64,000 nucleotides of DNA from Bacteroidales bacterium. GTDB lineage: Bacteria; Bacteroidota; Bacteroidia; Bacteroidales; UBA932. Below are positions 58,935 to 64,000 of the stretch, in pieces. Below the pieces are notes generated by a model that was given only the letters and a program-made list of their open reading frames with translations, was not told the DNA's origin and made no database searches. A program made the position numbers and the translations under genes. Location of the stretch: positions 1 to 64,000 of the forward strand of contig JALOCI010000002.1 of NCBI GenBank assembly GCA_023227835.1. The letters are read 5' to 3'. Each line of letters opens with the position of its first letter. Positions within the stretch are counted from its first letter, which is position 1.

Positions 58935-59004
58935 CAGCCGGAGCGAATGGAATGAGTGAGGATGGACTGCCCTGAGATGGTATATCTCCAATATAAAAAG
59001 CGGC
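58935..59004 (+). repeat. Dispersed repeat family B, copy 3
   Basis: A 70-bp unit CAGCCGGAGCGAATGGAATG, core TGAGGATGGACTGCCCTGA, end ATATAAAAAGCGGC; same layout as 717-786 and 55839-55909. A short hairpin (GCGGCT / AGCCGC, 59000-59024) overlaps its end and might terminate transcription from the propeller genes. Bases 58823-58934 show nothing else. Confidence 0.85.
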
Positions 59005-59039
59005 TGCAGAACAAAAAAAGCCGCCTAATTACTCAGACA

Positions 59040-59215
59040 ACTTTTCACTTATATCACTCCTCACTTTTCACTCTTCTCTTTTCACTATTTCACTCTTCTC
59101 TTTTCACTATTTCACTATTTCACTATTTCACTATTCTCTTTTCACTCTTCTCTTTTCACTATTCTCTTTTCACTATTTCACTTTACACTTATCACTATTC
59201 ACTTTTCCCTATTCA
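59040..59215. repeat. CACTTT/CACTATT low-complexity tract
   Basis: About 175 bp built of degenerate 8-15 bp words (CACTATTT, CTTCTCTTTT, CACTTTTC) on the + strand, the same vocabulary as 56166-56285. It runs into the last codons of waaA (59199). Reading frames across it only give Ser/Leu/Phe/Tyr-rich nonsense. Confidence 0.85.
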
Positions 59216-60467
59216 TCCTATAAATCCCGTCCAGGACCCTTCTTGTAGCACCAATATTATTTGAAATATAATCCAGACAGATGTGGCCGTTATCATTACG
59301 AAATGCTGAATCTTCAAGGTAGCGGCTGCACCACGTTTCAAACTCTTCCTGGGTTGTAATACTTTTAGCCCCTCCTTGTGCCACAAGATCAACAGCCTCT
59401 TTAAAACGGGTATATTTCGGGCCGAAGATTACAGGCACTCCGTAAGTTGCCGCCTCGAGTATGTTGTGAATACCTGTGCCGAAACCACCCCCTATATATG
59501 CAAAGTGACTGTATCTGTATGCTGATGAAAGGATTCCGATTGTATCTATTATCATTATCTCTGCAACCTCAAGTTTGGATATCAGTTCTGCATTCATCTC
59601 CTGACCAGCGACCTCTGTATATCTCACAACCTTGTATCCTTGAAAGAGGTCCAGAAGATTCTCTATATGCTTCTTGTCAACCTCGTGAGGGGCAATTACA
59701 AGTTTATTTGACGGCAACTTGTCCAACGATGCGGATATTATCTTCTCGTCGGCAGGCCAAGTGCTGCCTGCAACCCAGCAGATATGACCCTCGGAGAAGA
59801 GCTTTATCTGCGGAATGTCCCTTCCTGCAGCAGCTACAGCCTTCACTCTGTCAAAACGTGTGTCGCCGCTTACTGTAACATTTTCAATCCCGATTCCTCC
59901 TAGAAGCTCCCGGGATAACTCATCCTGCACAAAAATGTGGGAAAAACATCTGAGCATTTTTCTGAATATAGTCCCGTACCAACTGAAAAACCTCTGTCCG
60001 GGCATAAAAATTGCCGAAACTACGTAAGTTGGTATGTTCCGGCGTTTAAGTTCAAACAGGTAGTTAAACCAGTACTCATACTTTATGAAAAGAGCCATAG
60101 ACGGTTTTACCGTGTCCAGAAAAGCGACCGCATTTTTCTTCAAATCTATCGGTAAATAGTAAACCCAATCGGCCTTGCTGTAGTTTTTCCTGAGTTCGTA
60201 ACCGGAAGGTGAAAAAAAGGTCAGCAATATCTTTTTATCCGGATTCTCACTTTTGTATTGTTCTATCAAAGGCCTCCCCTGCTCAAATTCGCCTACCGAT
60301 GCGCAGTGTACCCATATTATATCAGATGAATGGTCTATCTCAGACCGGATCTTATCAATCAACCCCTTTCTGCCGGAAGTGAAGAGATAAGCTTTATGAT
60401 TCACCCTGCCTAACAGCGTCATAGCGGCATAGAGAACCCTTAGCGATAGGTTATATATAAGATTCAA
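59199..60467 (-). CDS. waaA: 3-deoxy-D-manno-octulosonic acid (Kdo) transferase
   Basis: A 422-residue GT30 enzyme that adds Kdo from CMP-Kdo to lipid A precursor at the inner membrane. The N-terminal anchor helix is followed by W-V-H-C-A-S-V-G-E-F-E-Q-G-R-P with the catalytic Glu, then L-L-T-F-F-S-P-S-G-Y, K-Y-E-Y-W-F-N-Y, V-A-G-S-T-W-P-A-D-E near residue 230 and G-G-G-F-G-T-G-I-H-N-I-L-E-A-A. Length matches E. coli WaaA (425). Its last ~17 bp lie in the low-complexity tract (C-terminal M-N-R-E-K), so the exact end could differ from orthologues. Uses the product of kdsB (6628-7389). Confidence 0.94.
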   Translation of the reverse strand: MNLIYNLSLRVLYAAMTLLGRVNHKAYLFTSGRKGLIDKIRSEIDHSSDIIWVHCASVGEFEQGRPLIEQYKSENPDKKILLTFFSPSGYELRKNYSKADWVYYLPIDLKKNAVAFLDTVKPSMALFIKYEYWFNYLFELKRRNIPTYVVSAIFMPGQRFFSWYGTIFRKMLRCFSHIFVQDELSRELLGGIGIENVTVSGDTRFDRVKAVAAAGRDIPQIKLFSEGHICWVAGSTWPADEKIISASLDKLPSNKLVIAPHEVDKKHIENLLDLFQGYKVVRYTEVAGQEMNAELISKLEVAEIMIIDTIGILSSAYRYSHFAYIGGGFGTGIHNILEAATYGVPVIFGPKYTRFKEAVDLVAQGGAKSITTQEEFETWCSRYLEDSAFRNDNGHICLDYISNNIGATRRVLDGIYRMNREK

Positions 60468-60514
60468 GATTTCTGTGAGGTTACAAATTAGGCGCGAATA
60501 TAGTCAAAATTGAG

Positions 60515-60522
60515 TACATTTG
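60515..60522 (+). promoter_or_regulatory. -7 element (TACATTTG) for mlaE-mlaF
   Basis: TACATTTG fits TAnnTTTG and lies 27 bp before the mlaE start at 60550. No -33 TTTG at proper spacing was found. Confidence 0.45.
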
Positions 60523-60549
60523 TCACGATGGAACCGATAAGATACAAAA

Positions 60550-61293
60550 ATGAAAGCAGCTCTTGAACTTATAGGAAAGTATATACTTCTGATGAAGATG
60601 GTTTTCAGCAGGCCTGAAAAAGCCCGTATTTTCTGGAAACAGTTCTTTATTGACGCTGAGAGGCTGGTGCTGGATTCGATTCCTATTGTAGCCGTCATCT
60701 CAATATTCATAGGCGGAGTAATAGTCATCCAGACAGCATACAATATTGAAAATCCCTTTATACCGAAAATGTATGTGGGTTATATGGCGAGGGAGAGCCT
60801 CGTATTGGAATTCTGCTCGACTATGATAGCGCTTATTCTTGCAGGAAAGGTGGGATCCAATATCTCTTCCGAGATCGGCAGCATGAGGATCACAGAACAG
60901 ATAGACGCAATGGAGATGATGGGAATCAACTCCTCTAGTTACCTTATACTCCCGAAACTTGCGGCAACATCGCTCTTTAATCCGCTGCTGATGCTTATGA
61001 GCTTCATGCTTGGCCTTGTAGGAGGAGGGCTGATTGTCATAATTACGGGAGTTGTTACATTTTACGATTATACGACCGGTTTGCAATATGCATTCAGGGG
61101 ATATTATATTTTTTACAGTATGGTCAAAATGTCCATATTCAGTTTTATAATAACAAGTGTGTCGGCATTTTACGGATACTATGCCTCAGGAGGTTCCCTG
61201 GGGGTAGGTAAATCCAGTACAAAAGCCATTGTTGTCAGCAGTGTTTCAATTCTTGTTGCCAACCTTATAATAACACAACTTATGCTAAACTAA
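60550..61293 (+). CDS. mlaE: MlaE-type ABC permease (lipid asymmetry system)
   Basis: A 247-residue inner-membrane permease with the MlaE fold: an amphipathic N-terminus (Y-I-L-L-M-K-M-V-F), D-S-I-P-I-V-A-V-I-S-I-F-I-G-G-V-I-V-I-Q near residue 40, L-A-G-K-V-G-S-N-I-S-S-E-I-G-S-M-R-I-T-E-Q-I-D-A-M-E-M-M-G-I (the conserved coupling region) and five membrane helices. With MlaF it forms the core of a phospholipid transporter that keeps outer-membrane asymmetry. It is followed 7 bp later by the ATPase gene; no MCE/MlaD gene follows. Confidence 0.93.
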   Translation: MKAALELIGKYILLMKMVFSRPEKARIFWKQFFIDAERLVLDSIPIVAVISIFIGGVIVIQTAYNIENPFIPKMYVGYMARESLVLEFCSTMIALILAGKVGSNISSEIGSMRITEQIDAMEMMGINSSSYLILPKLAATSLFNPLLMLMSFMLGLVGGGLIVIITGVVTFYDYTTGLQYAFRGYYIFYSMVKMSIFSFIITSVSAFYGYYASGGSLGVGKSSTKAIVVSSVSILVANLIITQLMLN

Positions 61294-61300
61294 TACAGGT

Positions 61301-62068
61301 ATGATCCGTACAGTCAATCTATCAAAAAAGTTCGGTGACCTGAATGTCCTGAATAATATTTCAATCGATTTCAAACCAGGCAATTGTTCTCTTATAATAG
61401 GGGCCAGCGGTTCGGGTAAGACTGTCCTTCTTAAGTCGATTGTCGGACTGCATGAGCCTGATGAAGGAGAGGTATGGTACAACGACTCCTTATACAACCA
61501 ATTGGACTTTAAGAAAAAGAAAGAGATCCGCAAAGAGATAGGTATGCTTTTCCAGGGAGGAGCGCTGTTCGATTTTGCCACTGTTGAAGAAAATGTGATG
61601 TTTCCCATGAATTTTTTCACTCAGTGGAGCCGGGAGGAGAAGCTTGAAAGGGTTAACTTTTGTTTGAAAAGGGTAAACCTTATAAATGCAAACAAGTTAT
61701 ATCCCAATGAAATTAGCGGAGGTATGCAGAAACGTGTCGGTATTGCCAGAGCGATTGCACTGAATCCGAAATACCTTTTCTGTGACGAGCCAAACTCCGG
61801 TCTTGATCCGACTACCGCAATCCTGATAGACCAGTTGATCTACGAGATAACAAAGGAATACAATATCACCACCATCGTCAACACTCATGACATGAACTCA
61901 GTCATGGAGATCGGAGACCAGGTTGGTTTTATCCATAAAGGACATCTTGTATGGGAAGGAGATAAAAACAATATCCTCTCATCCGACAACAAAGAGCTTA
62001 ACAACTTTGTCTTTGCATCCAATATGGCTAAACGGATGAGGGATATGATGTCTGAACACAAGCAGTAA
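61301..62068 (+). CDS. mlaF: MlaF-type ABC transporter ATP-binding protein
   Basis: A 255-residue ATPase. Walker A G-A-S-G-S-G-K-T near residue 37, Q-loop L-F-Q-G-G-A-L-F-D, signature I-S-G-G-M-Q-K-R (the GGM variant typical of MlaF), Walker B Y-L-F-C-D-E-P-N-S-G-L-D-P and switch His in V-N-T-H-D-M-N-S. Partner of the MlaE permease encoded upstream. Its stop abuts the stop of the convergent cyclophilin gene (62068/62069), so no terminator space lies between them. Confidence 0.94.
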   Translation: MIRTVNLSKKFGDLNVLNNISIDFKPGNCSLIIGASGSGKTVLLKSIVGLHEPDEGEVWYNDSLYNQLDFKKKKEIRKEIGMLFQGGALFDFATVEENVMFPMNFFTQWSREEKLERVNFCLKRVNLINANKLYPNEISGGMQKRVGIARAIALNPKYLFCDEPNSGLDPTTAILIDQLIYEITKEYNITTIVNTHDMNSVMEIGDQVGFIHKGHLVWEGDKNNILSSDNKELNNFVFASNMAKRMRDMMSEHKQ

Positions 62069-62836
62069 TTATTTCCTGGCTTGCTTAGGTGCGTTCTTTT
62101 GTTCCTGAGACACAGCGTTACCGTTTGCATCAACCACAGGAGTGGCCGGTTTTGAAATAGCCGCCTGCTTACTGTCTACAACAGGTATAACACTTATTAT
62201 CTTTATATCTGAGACAGGTCTGTCATTTCTGTCAGTAGGCATGGATGCAATCTGATCAATAATATTTATACCGCTGATTGTCTCACCGAATATTGTGTAC
62301 ATACCATCAAGCTGGCTGCATGCGGTAGCATCCTGCACAAGGTAGAACTGTGATCCGGACGACTCTCTGTTGGGATTGCCGGAATCCCCTCTGCGGGCGG
62401 CAGCCATTGCCCCTTTTTTATGTTTGAATTTAGGATTGATCTCAGCCTGGATGGTATATCCCGGTCCGCCTGTACCAAATCTGGCAGCGTTCAGCGTATC
62501 CTTTGTGAGCGGATCGCCGGCCTGAATCATGAATCCATTTATCACCCTGTGAAACAGAATGTTGTCATAAAATCTCTCTGATGCCAGTTTTACGAAATTA
62601 TCCCTGTGCTTCGGAGTCTCTTTATATAATTTAATCCTGATTGTACCGACATTTGTGTTTATGTCAAATACCGGCTCTTCTCCAAGTGTTGCCGGGTCAA
62701 ATGCTAATGTTGTTGCCATCTTAACTGTATCTTTTTTTTGTGATTGCTCATCTTGCTGTTGATTACCTTTATTTCCCTTGCAGGAAAAAAGAGCCAAAGA
62801 TGTGATTATTAATAAATTGATAATGTTTGATTTCAT
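62069..62836 (-). CDS. Peptidyl-prolyl cis-trans isomerase, cyclophilin lipoprotein
   Basis: A 255-residue lipoprotein (lipobox A-L-F-S-C-K, Cys19) that catalyses proline isomerisation in the periplasm or at a membrane. The cyclophilin domain (about residues 55-225) has T-P-K-H-R-D-N-F-V-K-L, L-F-H-R-V-I-N-G-F-M-I-Q-A-G-D-P (catalytic Arg and Phe), S-S-G-S-Q-F-Y-L-V-Q and T-I-F-G-E-T. It is bracketed by a Lys/Gln-rich linker and a Lys/Ala-rich tail. The promoter at 62888-62919 lies inside the start of the divergent patatin gene. Confidence 0.92.
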   Translation of the reverse strand: MKSNIINLLIITSLALFSCKGNKGNQQQDEQSQKKDTVKMATTLAFDPATLGEEPVFDINTNVGTIRIKLYKETPKHRDNFVKLASERFYDNILFHRVINGFMIQAGDPLTKDTLNAARFGTGGPGYTIQAEINPKFKHKKGAMAAARRGDSGNPNRESSGSQFYLVQDATACSQLDGMYTIFGETISGINIIDQIASMPTDRNDRPVSDIKIISVIPVVDSKQAAISKPATPVVDANGNAVSQEQKNAPKQARK

Positions 62837-62887
62837 AATGTCTCAAGATATTATTATGTGATTTTTTATACCTTTGTAATTCTTGAC

Positions 62888-62919
62888 AAAAGTACCTTAA
62901 TTGAAAAAACTATGCAAAT
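62888..62919 (-). promoter_or_regulatory. Canonical Bacteroidota promoter for the cyclophilin gene
   Basis: Read on the - strand: TTTG (62919-62916), a 20-base spacer, then TACTTTTG (62895-62888), 51 bp before the start codon. The -33 box falls within codons 2-3 of the divergent patatin gene. Confidence 0.75.
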
Positions 62920-64000
62920 CAAAAGAATTGCCATACTGTTTTTGATGGTTATATCAGTCCTGCAATTAAATGCGCAGGGGGTCGGTCTTGTGCTGAGCGG
63001 AGGCGGGGCGAAGGGTCTTTCGCACGTTGGTGCAATTAAGGCATTGGAGGAGAACAATATACCAATTGACTATATAACAGGCACCTCAATGGGAGCTATA
63101 GTAGGTGCATTATACTCGATAGGGCTTACTCCCGATGAGATGATAACACTGTTCAAGTCAAAGCAGTTTGAATCCTGGTACAATGGACAGCAGGAGCCGC
63201 TTTTTGCAACCTATATGTACAGAAGGGACGCTACTCCCGAGATGTTCAAGGTTACCGCCAATCTTAGCGGAACAAAGAAGCTCTCGCTCAATCTGCCATC
63301 AAGTATAGTCGCTCCTTATCCTATGGACCTTGCGGTGATGCAACTTTTTGCCTCCCCCGCCGCAGCGGCCGGTTATGATTTTGACAAGCTTATGGTTCCC
63401 TACAGGTGCGTAGCATCTGATGTGGCACGCAAAGCTCCGGTCGCATTCAGAAAGGGTGATCTTGGCTCTGCAGTGAGAGCCTCCATGACATTTCCGTTTT
63501 TTTTCCAGCCAATTGTGATTGATTCCGTTCTCTACTTTGACGGAGGATTGTACAACAACTTTCCGTGGGACATTATGATTAGGGATTTCAAGCCGGACTA
63601 TATGATTGGCGTGAAATGCGCGTCTCAGTTTGCTTCAGTTCCCAAACCCGACGATATAGTGTCACAGATAGAGACAATGCTCATGGTGGAGACCAATTAT
63701 AATATTCCCGAAGAGAAGGGGATATTGCTTGACATGAGATTTGCCAATGTGAGTCTTTTGGATTTCGATAAAATAGACCAGCTTGTACAAACAGGTTATT
63801 TCAACATGATGAAGTTAATTCCGGAAATAAAGAAGAATGTCAGGCAAAGACGCAGTGCTGAAGAGTTGCTTAAGAAAAGGCTTGACTTCAGGACCAGATG
63901 TACTCCGTTGATCTTTGAGAAGGTTATAATTGACGACACCCTTAAATTTTCATCTAAAAATTTCATTGATAAGACTTTCCGGGAAAACAGAACCAGATAC
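62913..64000 (+). CDS. Patatin-like phospholipase with POTRA region, 3' end beyond window
   Basis: 362 complete codons are visible from the ATG at 62913. The signal peptide ends Q-L-N-A-Q (~22). The patatin domain has the oxyanion loop L-S-G-G-G-A-K-G, nucleophile elbow G-T-S-M-G (Ser near residue 59) and catalytic Asp in F-D-G-G-L-Y-N-N (~residue 212), so the Ser-Asp dyad is intact. After about residue 320, I-F-E-K-V-I-I-D-D-T-L-K-F looks like the start of a POTRA domain, as in PlpD/FplA-like Bacteroidota proteins that end in an Omp85 barrel. The barrel itself is outside the window. Likely an outer-membrane-exported lipase. A -7 TACCTTTG lies at 62869-62876. Confidence 0.9.

Noticed and set aside
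58956..59264. 102-aa + strand ORF
   Set aside because: Mostly Ser/Leu/Phe/Tyr translation of the CACTTT low-complexity tract, and it overlaps the end of waaA.

Overview
The window looks like a chromosomal segment from a member of the Bacteroidales (Bacteroidota). Evidence: RicT (PSP1), GldH and a b558-type SdhC; many lipoproteins and PorT-like outer-membrane barrels; a dual-membrane anti-sigma protein next to an ECF sigma factor; PspC proteins with a PadR regulator; and promoters of the phylum-specific TTTG-N19/20-TAnnTTTG form. Genus cannot be fixed from the sequence. No rRNA, tRNA, CRISPR array, transposase or integrase gene was recognised.

Bases 1-4810 are an AT-rich accessory block of small secreted proteins of unknown function. 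At its heart, two related metallopeptidase-like proteins lie head to head. Each carries InlB-type repeat sequence, neither has a signal peptide or a credible start, and the + strand one begins in the middle of an InlB repeat. Each is followed by small exported proteins. A strong hairpin at 4831-4868 closes this block.

Bases 4910-38935 are mostly conserved core genes. They run: OmpA/TPR lipoprotein; kdsB; a sigma-54 activator with lptE, a linker gene and secG; two PspC genes around a PadR regulator; kbl; a TetR-TolC-MFP-RND efflux operon ending in a PII-like gene; thioredoxin; a LOG-family enzyme; polyprenyl synthase; DUF3109 and an M16 peptidase; a TPR protein; an RlhA-like U32 protein; holB; ricT; gldH; trmB; hemW; an isolated sdhC; pyrH; frr; and a DUF4403 lipoprotein.

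Bases 38952-55731 are a mixed envelope region, mostly on the - strand. It holds a GPY-repeat secreted protein, two glycosyltransferase/GtrA modules, a KASIII-like enzyme, a GNAT acetyltransferase, a DUF3667 membrane protein, aspA, a GDSL hydrolase, a 60-residue membrane peptide, a sigma factor/dual-membrane anti-sigma/lipoprotein operon and a VOC protein.

Bases 55732-59198 form a second accessory island: two beta-propeller lipoprotein genes flanked by dispersed repeats and by CACTTT-type low-complexity DNA. The same two repeat families (A, about 130-137 bp with 25-26 bp inverted ends; B, about 70 bp) also occur side by side at 586-786, which links the two accessory regions. Bases 59199-64000 return to envelope functions: waaA, mlaE-mlaF, a lipoprotein cyclophilin, and a patatin-POTRA protein cut by the window edge. 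Overall the segment is rich in lipid A/Kdo synthesis, LPS and phospholipid transport and surface-protein genes, with two accessory patches that share repeats.
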